DNA of 64,000 nucleotides from Natronococcus sp. CG52 (GCF_023913515.1 NZ_CP099391.1:868001-932000), one strand, 5' to 3'; shown: positions 28,207-36,929, numbered from the stretch's first letter. Made by a program: numbers and translations. The notes: generated from the sequence alone by a model not told the origin.

Positions 28207-28650
28207 ATGAACCGGCGCGTCTACCTCGCCGCCATCGGGACCGCCGCCTCGGCCAGTCTGGCCGGTTGCTCGTCCGTTCTCAGCGTTTTCGACGACGACG
28301 ACGGACCGTGTGCCGGCGACGAGTGCGATATCGGCATGAGTCGCAACGAGTTCCTCCCCGAGAGCTACGAAGCGAGCGTCGGCGAGACCGTCGTCTGGAA
28401 GAACACGAGCGGCGCCGCCCACACGGTGACCGCCCTCGAGAACCAACTCCCCGACGACGCCGACTACTTCGCGAGCGGCGGCTACGAGGACGAGGAGACG
28501 GCGATCGACGCCTGGCACGAGCACCGCGGCGGCCGCCTCGGTACTCGAGACACCTACGAACACACGTTCGACGTCCCCGGCACCTACGCCTACATCTGCG
28601 AACCGCACGTCGAGGGCGGAATGATCGGCGAGATCGTCGTCGTCGAGTAG
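28207..28650 (+). CDS. Halocyanin-like cupredoxin lipoprotein
   Basis: A 147-residue blue-copper protein. The N-terminus MNRRVYLAAIG is a Tat-type signal with a lipobox LAGC (C21). The type-1 copper ligands are visible: His in GAAHTVTA, then Cys and His in YICEPHVEGGM and Met in the same loop. It probably shuttles electrons on the outside of the membrane. An in-frame upstream ATG at 28183 is less likely than 28207, because the signal peptide starts at 28207. Confidence 0.88.
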   Translation: MNRRVYLAAIGTAASASLAGCSSVLSVFDDDDGPCAGDECDIGMSRNEFLPESYEASVGETVVWKNTSGAAHTVTALENQLPDDADYFASGGYEDEETAIDAWHEHRGGRLGTRDTYEHTFDVPGTYAYICEPHVEGGMIGEIVVVE

Positions 28651-28886
28651 CCCGGACTCGCGAGAGCCGCTCGCTCGAGCGACGGGAGAACTGGCTTCTC
28701 GACGAGATCGTTTTGAGCGTCCGGTCCGCCGGTGCGCGTATGAACGTACGGCAGGTCGCTCCGTAGCTCCCCCCGAGAACCGGCGCGTCGGCTCTTCACG
28801 CGCACCTGACAGGACTATCACGGTCCCGATGTGTTCCACTCGTCGTCGTCGCACCGATAAAAATCGAGTCGGCGTCGAGGGCTGCG

Positions 28887-29528
28887 CTACTCGTCGGCTG
28901 CGACGTCTTCTTCGTCGACGTCGACGGACGTCGCTTCCTCCTCGGCGACTTCCTCGGGGTGGGCCTCGAGGGTCGTCTTCTGGATCTCGACGCGGCGAAG
29001 CGGGTAGATCGTCTTGGCCTCGCCGTAGATCCCCGAGGAGAGCCGTCCCTCGACGATGCTGTCGATGAGTTCCTCGAAGGTTCGCTCGGCGGCGGCCTCC
29101 TCGATCATCGCGACCATCTGCTCGCGGATGGCCTTCTCCTGGCTCGCGTCGGCCTTTTTCGTCGTGAAGGCGACGGGCTGGATCTGGACGCGGTAGTCGT
29201 CCGTCGTGAGGACGGTGACGTAGGCCTCGATCTTCGAGGCGCCGCGGCGAACCAGCGAGCGCAGGTAGTCGCGGGTCAGCGAGTGCTCGACGAACTCCGT
29301 GTACGCCGAGTCGCTCCCGACGTCGGAGATCTTGAACGTGAGCTTCGTGTTGTTCTCGCTGGCGTTGTTCGTCAGCTCGCCGAGCGTCGTTTCGATGGTT
29401 CGGTCGTAGACCTTTTCCGGTTCGTCCGCGGGGGTCTCACCGAGTTCCTTGCGGTCGAACTGCTCCGGTGCAAGGACGGTGTACCACCGCTTCTCCTGTT
29501 TCGCGCGTGAAACTGATCGTTCACTCAT
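28887..29528 (-). CDS. rps3ae: 30S ribosomal protein eS1 (S3Ae)
   Basis: A 213-residue small-subunit protein. It has the archaeal S3Ae pattern KRWYTVLAPEQFDRKELGET and the core LTFKISDVGSDSAYTEFVEHSLTRDYLRSLVRRG in pieces, with the usual acidic haloarchaeal tail (VDVDEEDVAADE). It overlaps the upstream Pcc1-like gene by 8 bp, as expected for a coupled pair. Confidence 0.95.
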   Translation of the reverse strand: MSERSVSRAKQEKRWYTVLAPEQFDRKELGETPADEPEKVYDRTIETTLGELTNNASENNTKLTFKISDVGSDSAYTEFVEHSLTRDYLRSLVRRGASKIEAYVTVLTTDDYRVQIQPVAFTTKKADASQEKAIREQMVAMIEEAAAERTFEELIDSIVEGRLSSGIYGEAKTIYPLRRVEIQKTTLEAHPEEVAEEEATSVDVDEEDVAADE

Positions 29529-29835
29529 GATTCTGTGTTGTCTGGGTGTCGGACACAGCGCCCGTGTCCGTCGGTTCTGCGTGCTGTGCTACGTCGATCG
29601 CAACGTCGAGGTTGACCACGTAGTCGTCGACCGTCGAGTGGAGCCCGGACGTCGTCTCGCGTTCGATCCGCGTGACGACCGCGTCGTCATCGGACTGCGT
29701 CCGATCGCTCGAGGGACAGTCTCCCTCGCCGCCGTCGATCGTCGTCTCCATCTCGTCCGTGTTGTCCGGTGCGATCGCCCGAGCGATCAGTTCCGGATCG
29801 TCGTGTGTCGTCCGGATCGTCGCTCGTCGACTCAC
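29521..29835 (-). CDS. Second KEOPS Pcc1-type subunit
   Basis: A 104-residue protein in the Pcc1 position of the haloarchaeal uS15-RecJ-Pcc1-eS1 cluster. It begins SRRATIRTTHDDPELIARAIAPDNT, matching the Pcc1 strand-helix start, and has a second helix around TVDDYVVNLDVAIDVAQ. A loop of acidic and Ser-rich residues is inserted in the middle. It is diverged from the copy at 802-1068. A role in KEOPS is inferred from the position and shape. It overlaps both neighbours. Confidence 0.7.
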   Translation of the reverse strand: MSRRATIRTTHDDPELIARAIAPDNTDEMETTIDGGEGDCPSSDRTQSDDDAVVTRIERETTSGLHSTVDDYVVNLDVAIDVAQHAEPTDTGAVSDTQTTQNHE

Positions 29836-31049
29836 TGGAACTCCCTCACTGTCGCGATGATCGTCGACTCGTCCACGTCGGGGCCGTACCGCAGGTAGGC
29901 GCGTCGCCGGCCGTCGTCGTATTCGACGGCACCGTCGGTTTCGCCCTCGAGATCTCGGGCGACGGCTTCGACCGTCGCCCCGAGCGGCTCGTCGCCGCGG
30001 GTCGCGATCGCCGCCTCGCCGGTGGCGTCGTCGGACCGTGGCTCATCGATCGAGGGATCCCCCTCGTTGACGACGAGCACGGTTGGTTCGGGCGACCGGT
30101 AAGCGACGGCCACTTCGACGATCGTCTCGACGGGACCGTCCTCGACGGCGAGGACGAACAGCCCGTCGTACCGACCGGTCGTCGCCGTCTCGAGCGCCGC
30201 GTGGGTGCGTCGGCCGTGCGCTCGCCAGGCCGCGAGAGCGGCCTCCGAGACCCCGTGACCTATCGCGAGCGCGGTGCCGGTTCCGGGTTCGGTTCGGGCC
30301 GTCGCTCCGAGCACGTCGGCGTAGCCGCCGAGCGTCGCGAACGGAGCGTCGGGCGTCGCGTACGGCTTCAGCGCGCGCTGGATCGCGGTTGCGCTCTCGT
30401 CGGTGGCGTCCGGGCACCCGACCGTCTCGAGTGCGACGAGCGAACCGATCGCGCGGTGATCGTCGGCGTCGAGCGCGTCGGACTCGGGGAGCCCGAGCGG
30501 TTCGAACGCCTCGCGAACCGCGTCCGGATCGCCGGACCACGGCGCGCGAAGTCGCGTCGAGTGTGCGAGACCGTCGATCGGGTCCGCGGTCGGCACCGCG
30601 ACGCCCGGCCGTCTGTCGACGAGGCCGCGGTCGCGTGCGGCCTCGAGCAGCCATTCGCTCTCGCCGGCACCGGGGTCGCTCCCGGCGGCCACGAGACCGC
30701 CGAGCGCGAGGACGGGGTCCGGCGTTTCGCCGAGATCGCGAACGAGCGAGACGGCCTCGAGCGTCGCGGCGCGGTCGGCCATCCCGAGCTGCGTGACGTC
30801 GGCGTCTGCGCTGCCGACGACGATCGTCACGTCGCCGCTCTCGGGTTCGCCGGCCGTCGCTCGCGCGGTTCGCTCCGCGACGGTACGGCCGACGGTCACC
30901 TGGAACGGGACGCCACGTTCGCTCATCGCCCGTGCGAGGAGCCCGCTCGCGGCGAGCGCGTCACCGTCGGCTCGCGTGACGAGCCGAACGAAGTTCGCGC
31001 TCTCGAGCGGGGCGGCCGTCGGCTCGGCGGTTCGACCCTCTGTGGACAT
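29832..31049 (-). CDS. RecJ-like (DHH-superfamily) protein, diverged
   Basis: A 405-residue protein in the expected RecJ-like slot between uS15 and Pcc1. The N-terminus keeps a weak RecJ pattern (LVTRADGDALAASGLLARAM), but the expected DHH metal-binding triad is not seen, so nuclease activity is doubtful. A DHHA1-like C-terminus is suggested by GRYDGLFVLAVEDGPVETIVEVAVAYR. Archaeal RecJ homologues associate with GINS in the replisome, and inactive versions exist. The stop overlaps the next gene by 4 bp. Confidence 0.65.
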   Translation of the reverse strand: MSTEGRTAEPTAAPLESANFVRLVTRADGDALAASGLLARAMSERGVPFQVTVGRTVAERTARATAGEPESGDVTIVVGSADADVTQLGMADRAATLEAVSLVRDLGETPDPVLALGGLVAAGSDPGAGESEWLLEAARDRGLVDRRPGVAVPTADPIDGLAHSTRLRAPWSGDPDAVREAFEPLGLPESDALDADDHRAIGSLVALETVGCPDATDESATAIQRALKPYATPDAPFATLGGYADVLGATARTEPGTGTALAIGHGVSEAALAAWRAHGRRTHAALETATTGRYDGLFVLAVEDGPVETIVEVAVAYRSPEPTVLVVNEGDPSIDEPRSDDATGEAAIATRGDEPLGATVEAVARDLEGETDGAVEYDDGRRRAYLRYGPDVDESTIIATVREFQ

Positions 31050-31052
31050 CGG

Positions 31053-31520
31053 TTACTCTTCGAGGAGCTCGACTGCCACGTCGTAGGAGTACGCGAAGTC
31101 GGCCTCGAGTTCGTCGCCGCGATAGTAGTTGACCAGGCGACGCACCTTCGACTCGGTGTTCTGCAGGGCGCGCTTGTTCTGGGCGTCCTGCGGGTTCTCC
31201 TGAACGTGCTCGCGCAGGCGGATGGCGCGCACCATCAGGTTCCGAAGGTCCTCCGGGAGATCGGCTTTCGCGTCGTTCTCCTCGAGGATCTCGGTGATCT
31301 TCTTTCCGGTCGCCAGCTTGACGTCCGGAACCGGGGTGCCCGTGACGCCCTCGTCACGCAGCTTGATCCCGATCTGACTGGGATCGTGCCCCTGCTCTGC
31401 CAGTTCGACGACGCGGTCTTCGATCTTCTCCGCGTCGACGTCGCTCCACTCCGGTGGTTCGTCTGCCGCCGGCTTGTCCGAACCGGACGAGCCGCGACGG
31501 CGGGTGTGCATTCGTGCCAT
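31053..31520 (-). CDS. rps15: 30S ribosomal protein uS15
   Basis: A 155-residue small-subunit protein. The archaeal N-terminal extension MARMHTRRRGSSGS is followed by the S15 core with DPSQIGIKLRDEGVTGTPVPDV and LRNLMVRAIRLREH. The C-terminus KVRRLVNYYRG is typical. The start is set at MARMHTRRR; longer frames are upstream DNA. It begins the uS15-RecJ-Pcc1-eS1 run. Confidence 0.95.
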   Translation of the reverse strand: MARMHTRRRGSSGSDKPAADEPPEWSDVDAEKIEDRVVELAEQGHDPSQIGIKLRDEGVTGTPVPDVKLATGKKITEILEENDAKADLPEDLRNLMVRAIRLREHVQENPQDAQNKRALQNTESKVRRLVNYYRGDELEADFAYSYDVAVELLEE

Positions 31521-31704
31521 TGGTCGAGGATAGGAATCGCACTGACCGCACGTTACTCGGCTCTCGCCGTGCACTTCCGCAATCCCAAGCTGCCCGAAAG
31601 AGTGGACAGCGAGTCAGATTTGCGGCCGTGCGCTTCCCACCGGGGATATCGGGAGCAGCGACTAAAGGGTTGCGTCATCCGCCGCGACAGCGAGGAGGAG
31701 CCGA

Positions 31705-33318
31705 CTATCCCTGTCCGACCATTACCTCTTCGTCCTCCCACTCCCGCTCGCGGAGTTCGTACTTCTGGATCTTGCCGGTCGCCGTCTTCGGGAGTTCGTC
31801 GACGAACTCGACGTGGTGGACGACCTTGTAACCGGCGAGCCGTTCGCGCGTGAACGCGGTCAGGTCGTCCTCGGTAACCTGTGGATCGTCCGAATCGCCG
31901 TTCGCCGGCACGACGAACGCCTTCGGCGTCTCGCCCCACCTCTCGCTCGGCGACGGGATGATCGCAACGTCCCCGACGTCGGGGTGGTCGAACAGGGCGT
32001 CCTCGAGTTCGATGCTCGAGATGTTCTCGCCGCCGGAGACGATGATGTCCTTCTTGCGGTCCTGGATCGCCATCAGCCCGTCCTCGTCGACGACCGCCAG
32101 GTCGCCGGTGTGGAACCAGCCCTCGCGCTTGTCGTCGAACGCCTCCTCGGTCTCCTCGGGTTTCTCCCAGTAGCCGTCCATCACCTGGTTGCCGCGGACG
32201 ACGATCTCGCCGATCGTCTCGTCGTCCCACGGCACTTCGTTCCCGTCGTCGTCGACGACTTCGACCTCGGTCGAAAGCGGCGCGATCCCCTGGCGCTTCT
32301 TCAGCGCGAACCGCTCCTCGCTCTCCTCGTCGATCAACCGTCGAGTCGCGGACGTGCCGATGAGCGGCCCCGTCTCGGTCGCGCCGTAGAGCTGGCGGAA
32401 GTGCCAGCCGAACTCCTCCTCGACGGTCTCGATGATGCTCTCGGGCGGCGCGGCGCCGGCCGCGGTGACCCGCATCGGCGCGTCGCCCGTCGTCGGCACG
32501 TCGTGATCTTCGAGATACTCCTCGAGCAGCGTGAGCACCGTCGGTGCACAGCAGAGGAACGAAACGTCTTCCTCCCGGATCTGCCGGAGGTTCTCCTCGG
32601 CGTCGACGCCGCGCGTGCAGACGTGTTTCGCGCCCATTCCCGTGATGGCGTAGATGTGTCCCCAGCCGTTGACGTGGAACATCGGCAGCGTCCAGAGGTA
32701 GACGTCGTCGTCGCTGATCTCGTGGTGGATCGTTACGAGCTGGGCGTGGAGCGCTTCGGTGCGGTGGGTCCGCATGACGCCCTTCGGATCGCCCGTCGTC
32801 CCGGAGGTGTAGTTGATCGTGATGACCTCGTCCTCGCTCATCTCCGGCCGCTCGTACTCGGTGTCGGCGTCGTCGATGAGCGCCTCGAAGTCCTCCCACT
32901 GGCCTTCCACTGCGTCGGCGTCGGTCGTGATGAACGTCTCCGTCGGCACGTCGTCGCGGACCGCCTCGATCTTGTGGGCGTAGTCGTAATCAGCGACGAC
33001 GGCGTCGACCCCAGCGTCGTTGAGCATGTACTCGTAGTCCTCGGGCGTCAGTCGGTAGTTCAGAGGCGTGTGGACCGCGCCGGTCTGCATGATCCCGTAG
33101 GCCGCCTCGAGGTGGTAGTGGGTGTTCGGATCGAGCACCGCCACGCGATCCCCCTTCTCGATGCCCCGCTCCTGGAGTACCGCGGACAGTCTGTCGGCAC
33201 GATCGCCGAGTTCGTCGTACGTAAATCGCTCGTCCGTCGCGGCGACGACGGCTTCCTCGTCGCCGTAGTACTTGCGCGCCCGGTCGAGAAAATCGGTTAC
33301 TAAGAGCGGAACCTCCAT
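31705..33318 (-). CDS. Acyl-CoA ligase, copy 1 of a tandem pair
   Basis: A 537-residue ANL-family adenylate-forming enzyme that activates a carboxylic acid, probably a fatty or aromatic acid, to its CoA thioester. The P-loop YTSGTTGDPKGV is at about residues 178-189, then QLYGATETGP and GWFHTGDLAVVDEDG. The C-terminal catalytic Lys is in PKTATGKIQKYELR. It lies 96 bp after the second copy and is clearly related to it over the whole length. Confidence 0.88.
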   Translation of the reverse strand: MEVPLLVTDFLDRARKYYGDEEAVVAATDERFTYDELGDRADRLSAVLQERGIEKGDRVAVLDPNTHYHLEAAYGIMQTGAVHTPLNYRLTPEDYEYMLNDAGVDAVVADYDYAHKIEAVRDDVPTETFITTDADAVEGQWEDFEALIDDADTEYERPEMSEDEVITINYTSGTTGDPKGVMRTHRTEALHAQLVTIHHEISDDDVYLWTLPMFHVNGWGHIYAITGMGAKHVCTRGVDAEENLRQIREEDVSFLCCAPTVLTLLEEYLEDHDVPTTGDAPMRVTAAGAAPPESIIETVEEEFGWHFRQLYGATETGPLIGTSATRRLIDEESEERFALKKRQGIAPLSTEVEVVDDDGNEVPWDDETIGEIVVRGNQVMDGYWEKPEETEEAFDDKREGWFHTGDLAVVDEDGLMAIQDRKKDIIVSGGENISSIELEDALFDHPDVGDVAIIPSPSERWGETPKAFVVPANGDSDDPQVTEDDLTAFTRERLAGYKVVHHVEFVDELPKTATGKIQKYELREREWEDEEVMVGQG

Positions 33319-33414
33319 GCGGTGGGTTCTTGGGAATCGATCATTATCTTTGTTGGGGATCGGTCAATCGGTGCCAGCACCGAAACCGGCCGACGGCGAG
33401 GGTACCGCAGGGCG

Positions 33415-35016
33415 CTACTGCTGGCCGACCCGTCGCTCCGCGTCGTCCCAGTACTCCTCGCGGAGTTCGTACTTCTGGACCTTCCCGGTCGCGGTTTCGG
33501 GAAGGTCGTCGACGAAGTCGACGCTGCTCGGTTTCTTGTAGCCGGCCAGGTGCTCCCTCACGAACTCGACGATTTCGGCCTCGTCGGGATCGGATCCTTG
33601 CCGGGGGACGATCAGCGCTTTCGGCGTCTCTCCCCACTGCTCGCTCGGGACGGGGATGACGGCGGCCTTCTGGACGTCCGGGTGGTCGTAGAGGACGTCC
33701 TCGAGTTCGATGCTCGAGATGTTCTCCCCGCCGGAGATGATAATGTCCTTCTTGCGGTCCTGGATGGCGACCATGCCGTCCTCGTCGATGGTGGCGAGGT
33801 CGCCGGTGTGGAAGTAGCCCTCAATGCGCTCGTTGAACGCCTTCTCGGTCTCCTCGGGCTTGTTGAGGTAGCGGTCCATCACCTGGTTGCCGCGGACGAC
33901 GATCTCGCCGATCGTTTCCCCGTCCCGCGGGACGTTCTCGCCGTCCTCGTCGACGACCCTGACGTCGGTACAGAGCGTTTCGAAGCCCTGCTTGACCTTG
34001 AGTTCGCGCCCCCGCTGGGCGAGCCGGCGCGGCGAGTTGCTGGTCGTGATGATCGGCGCGGTCTCGGTGAGCCCGTAGATGTGGATGATCCGCCAGCCGA
34101 ACTCGTCCTCGACGGTCTCGATGGTGGCCGTCGCGGGCGCGCTCCCGGCGGTCGCGATCCGGACGTCGCGGTCGCCGGTCGTCTCGAGGTCGTCTCGATC
34201 TTCGTGGTACTGGATGAGGTTGTTCAGCACCGTCGGCGCGCCGCACATGAACGTGACGTCGTACTCCCGGACGCGGTCGAGGACGCCCTCGGCGTCGAAC
34301 GTCCGCTGGCAGACGTGGGTTGCGCCGGTACCCGTGATGGCGTAGGTGTGCCCCCAGCCGTTGCAGTGGAACATCGGCAGCGTCCAGAGGTAGTTGTCGT
34401 CGTCCCGGATCTCCATGTGCTGGTTGAGCACCAGCGCGTGCCAGTGTTCGGTCCGGTGGGTCCGAACCACGCCCTTCGGGTCGCCCGTCGTGCCCGAGGT
34501 GTAGTTGATGCTGGCGTCGTCGTCCTCGTCGATCTCCGGCCGGTCGGGTTCCTCGGTCGGCCGGCCCTCGAGGAACTCCTCGTAATCGAGCCAGTCGCCA
34601 CCCTCGATCTCGTCCGCCCGATACCCGACGTACGTCTCGGCCGGGATCGAGTCGCGAACGTCCTCGACCTTCTCGGCGTAATCGTAGTCCGCGACGAGCG
34701 TGTTCGCCTCGCAGTCGCCGAGGATGTACTCGTACTCGCCGCTCGTCAGGCGGTAGTTCAGCGGGACGAACACCGCCCCGAGTTTGTTCGTCGCGTACAG
34801 CGTCTCGATGAAGTAGTGGGTGTTCGGCGCGAGCAGCGCGACCCGATCACCCTGCTCGACCCCGCTGTTCGCGAGCGCGTGCGCGAGCTGGTTGACGCGC
34901 TCGTTCACCTCGGCGTAGGTGTACTCCGTGCCGTCGTGGGCGATTACTCCCGCGACGTCGTCGTAGAGGTCGACGGCCCGGTCGAGGAAGTCCGTCGTGA
35001 GCATCTCCTGTTTCAT
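33415..35016 (-). CDS. Acyl-CoA ligase, copy 2 of a tandem pair
   Basis: A 533-residue ANL-family enzyme, full-length homologue of the gene next to it. P-loop YTSGTTGDPKGVVRTHRT, motif HIYGLTETAP, GYFHTGDLATIDEDG, and catalytic-Lys region PETATGKVQKYELREE are all intact. The pair look like the result of a tandem duplication that has since diverged, so they may differ in acid chain length or type. The substrate cannot be read from the sequence. Confidence 0.88.
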   Translation of the reverse strand: MKQEMLTTDFLDRAVDLYDDVAGVIAHDGTEYTYAEVNERVNQLAHALANSGVEQGDRVALLAPNTHYFIETLYATNKLGAVFVPLNYRLTSGEYEYILGDCEANTLVADYDYAEKVEDVRDSIPAETYVGYRADEIEGGDWLDYEEFLEGRPTEEPDRPEIDEDDDASINYTSGTTGDPKGVVRTHRTEHWHALVLNQHMEIRDDDNYLWTLPMFHCNGWGHTYAITGTGATHVCQRTFDAEGVLDRVREYDVTFMCGAPTVLNNLIQYHEDRDDLETTGDRDVRIATAGSAPATATIETVEDEFGWRIIHIYGLTETAPIITTSNSPRRLAQRGRELKVKQGFETLCTDVRVVDEDGENVPRDGETIGEIVVRGNQVMDRYLNKPEETEKAFNERIEGYFHTGDLATIDEDGMVAIQDRKKDIIISGGENISSIELEDVLYDHPDVQKAAVIPVPSEQWGETPKALIVPRQGSDPDEAEIVEFVREHLAGYKKPSSVDFVDDLPETATGKVQKYELREEYWDDAERRVGQQ

Positions 35017-35213
35017 TGGTAGACACTAACAGACAACCACGGGACCTGCTTAATTTTTTGCTATCGATCGGCGGCCCGTCGTGGGAATGATGTTCGAGGG
35101 ATGAAGCGACTCGAGCCGGTACGGGACCGCGTCCCACGTCACTGCGCCCCGTCGCTGTCGCCCGATATCGAGGGGTTTATACTCACGTGTGCAAAAGCAG
35201 GGAGTGCGTACGA

Positions 35214-35285
35214 GGGCTCGTAGATCAGCGGTAGATCATCCCCCTGGCACGGGGAAGGCCCCGGGTTCAAATCCCGGCGAGTCCA
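35214..35285 (+). tRNA. tRNA-Ala (anticodon GGC)
   Basis: A complete cloverleaf. Acceptor arms are gggctcg and cgagtcc with discriminator A. The D arm is gatcagcggtagatc, the anticodon stem cccc/gggg encloses ctGGCac, and the T arm contains gttcaaatc. There is no intron and no encoded CCA. The last 13 bases are the left half of the integration site of the element that follows. Confidence 0.95.
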
Positions 35286-35286
35286 T
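35273..35286 (+). repeat. attL core (14 bp)
   Basis: cccggcgagtccat is the 3' end of tRNA-Ala plus one base. It is repeated perfectly at 52882-52895. Upstream bases differ between the copies (at versus cc), which sets the left limit of identity. Confidence 0.85.
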
Positions 35287-35453
35287 CCGAATTCTACTTC
35301 CGTATCCAGGGAATTAAAACCTCGAGTAGCGTCGCTGTCCGTCTCGAAATCGCCGGAATATCCGTTTAGAGAGTCTCCCTACACAGGTGAGTTCATCCGG
35401 ACCCCGCACGCACCCCTTCGGTGTCTTGCGGTTAGCAGAGGGAGGTGGTCGGC

Positions 35454-35684
35454 ATGACGGTCGCTCCCTGGCCGTCGACCGACAACTCGAGTTGTCGCAA
35501 CTGTGGCACCCACGTTTCTGACCGGTTCCGTCGCGTCTACGGCGACAATGGCAACCACGCCCACCGCTGCGGCGAGTGCGATACCTTCGCTCGGCTGAGC
35601 CGCGGTTCTGCTGCTGGAAGGGATGTCCCGATCCCGGATCCCGAGACGTCGCCCGGCCGTCACGGAGGTGAGGCCGATGTCTGA
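35454..35684 (+). CDS. Small zinc-finger protein of haloarchaeal elements
   Basis: A 76-residue protein with two CxxC pairs (SCRNCGTH and RCGECDTF) and a conserved tail SRGSAAG...DPETSPGRHGGE. This type (DUF7563-like) is common in haloarchaeal viruses and proviruses. The start at MTVAPWPST is preferred over the GTG three codons upstream. It overlaps the J-domain gene by 8 bp. Confidence 0.75.
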   Translation: MTVAPWPSTDNSSCRNCGTHVSDRFRRVYGDNGNHAHRCGECDTFARLSRGSAAGRDVPIPDPETSPGRHGGEADV

Positions 35685-36276
35685 ACGCCTCGAGTGGCCG
35701 CCGGAGTTCGACCGAACGCCGACGGACGAGCGAACCCGGAACAACAGCTTCGACGTCTCGCTGGCGAAGGCGTTCGACGATCTCGAGGCGGAACTGTCGC
35801 GACTCGACGTCGACGACTTCCGCTACTCGTTCGACGCTCAACAGCGCAAGCGAGATCAGCGACCGTACGCCCGTGCGAACCCGAACGATCCGAGTTTCGT
35901 ACTCCACTGGAGTATGGGCGGGGAGCAGTACGCGGTGGCCTGCGACCGGTTCTCGCAGCTCCGCGACAACGTGCGAACCGTCGGGCTGTACGTCCGCGAG
36001 AAGCGGAAAATGGAGCAGCGGCCGGTCGTCACCGGCGAGTCGGAGTTCGCGAACGCGCGGCTACCGCCGGCCGACGAGGAACCGATCGCCACGGAGGTGC
36101 CGCCGCATGAAATTCTGGACGTCGCTCCGAACACGAGCGAGTCCGATGTCCGGAGAGCGTTCCGGGAAAAGGTCAAAGACGCCCATCCCGACAACGGCGG
36201 GAGCACGGCGGCGTTCCGTCGAGTCAAGGACGCGAAAGAGGCGATGTCGGTCGACGGGTCGGGAGGTGGCCGATGA
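35677..36276 (+). CDS. Provirus protein with C-terminal J domain
   Basis: A 199-residue protein. The last 55 residues form a DnaJ-type J domain: HEILDVAPNTSESDVRRAF, then the HPD motif in DAHPDNGGS, then FRRVKDAKEAM. The N-terminal part (about 1-130) matches no family I know. J domains recruit Hsp70, so it may recruit host DnaK, perhaps to remodel replication complexes (inference). It is in an overlapping early operon. Confidence 0.75.
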   Translation: MSERLEWPPEFDRTPTDERTRNNSFDVSLAKAFDDLEAELSRLDVDDFRYSFDAQQRKRDQRPYARANPNDPSFVLHWSMGGEQYAVACDRFSQLRDNVRTVGLYVREKRKMEQRPVVTGESEFANARLPPADEEPIATEVPPHEILDVAPNTSESDVRRAFREKVKDAHPDNGGSTAAFRRVKDAKEAMSVDGSGGGR

Positions 36277-36437
36277 CGGAGTTCGTTCCGGCGAGTCGGC
36301 TATATCACGTCGAGAGTCGGACGCCCATAGCCCATCCGACGGAGCAAGCGACCGACGAGCAGGTTCGGTGCGCGCTCGAGCGTCGCGAATTTGCACAGTC
36401 TGAGAACTCTACGCGAAATGCAGGGGGTCGGCGATGA
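36273..36437 (+). CDS. Small provirus protein, hypothetical
   Basis: A 54-residue frame beginning MTEFVPASRLYHVESRTP and ending RRE-containing NAGGRR. It overlaps the upstream and downstream genes by ATGA at both ends. The overlaps support translation, but the protein matches nothing I recognise. Moderately basic. Confidence 0.5.
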   Translation: MTEFVPASRLYHVESRTPIAHPTEQATDEQVRCALERREFAQSENSTRNAGGRR

Positions 36438-36727
36438 GTTCCGAGGTTCGACGTGACGGTCGCGACCTCGAGGAAGAACTCGCGAGCCCGGCAACCGGAC
36501 ACATCGGGATCCCCGTCGACGCCAAGTGCGTAGGCTGTGGGCGCGTTCGCGTCAAGCGCGTACGTCTCGAGGAACTCGACCAGAAGCCGACCGTCGAGCC
36601 AGCGACGCTCGAGGCGGCGGAACTCACGTCGTTCAAGCACGTGTGTTACCCGTGCGAGGGTGCGACGTGGTGGAACCCGGTCGCGGTCCTCTCAGGACTG
36701 CTCGAGAACGGGGGTGAGTCGCCGTGA
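36434..36727 (+). CDS. Zinc-ribbon-like provirus protein
   Basis: A 97-residue protein with two cysteine pairs, CVGC at about residue 32 and CYPC at about 71, spaced as in a small zinc-binding domain. The start overlaps the previous stop (ATGA). Function unknown; perhaps DNA- or protein-binding in the early operon. Confidence 0.6.
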   Translation: MSSEVRRDGRDLEEELASPATGHIGIPVDAKCVGCGRVRVKRVRLEELDQKPTVEPATLEAAELTSFKHVCYPCEGATWWNPVAVLSGLLENGGESP

Positions 36728-36737
36728 GCGACGATAC

Positions 36738-36929
36738 TTATCGATCAGCATATTCGTCGAAGCGTCGCAATCCCTCAGAGATTGCTACAGCAATAGTAAT
36801 CAATCCTCCAACGACAGCCAGTAGCGTCAATTGCGGGATCACTGCCGCGAGTGCGGTCAGTTGTATTACGATAGCCATCAGAATTAGATCCTTTTGCCGT
36901 TCTCTTTGCCTATCCATACGGGCAGTCAT
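36738..36929 (-). CDS. Small two-helix membrane protein, opposite strand
   Basis: A 63-residue protein: MTARMDRQRERQKDLIL leads into two membrane helices (about 16-34 and 36-52) and ends RRFDEYADR. It lies on the minus strand between two plus-strand operon genes. A competing plus-strand frame (GTG at 36724) covers the same bases but lacks haloarchaeal composition. The minus-strand frame looks more protein-like. I am moderately sure. Confidence 0.5.
   Translation of the reverse strand: MTARMDRQRERQKDLILMAIVIQLTALAAVIPQLTLLAVVGGLITIAVAISEGLRRFDEYADR

Noticed and set aside
29769-31853. 694-codon plus-strand frame over RecJ-like and uS15 genes
   Set aside because: Shadow with basic composition; the minus-strand genes are conserved.
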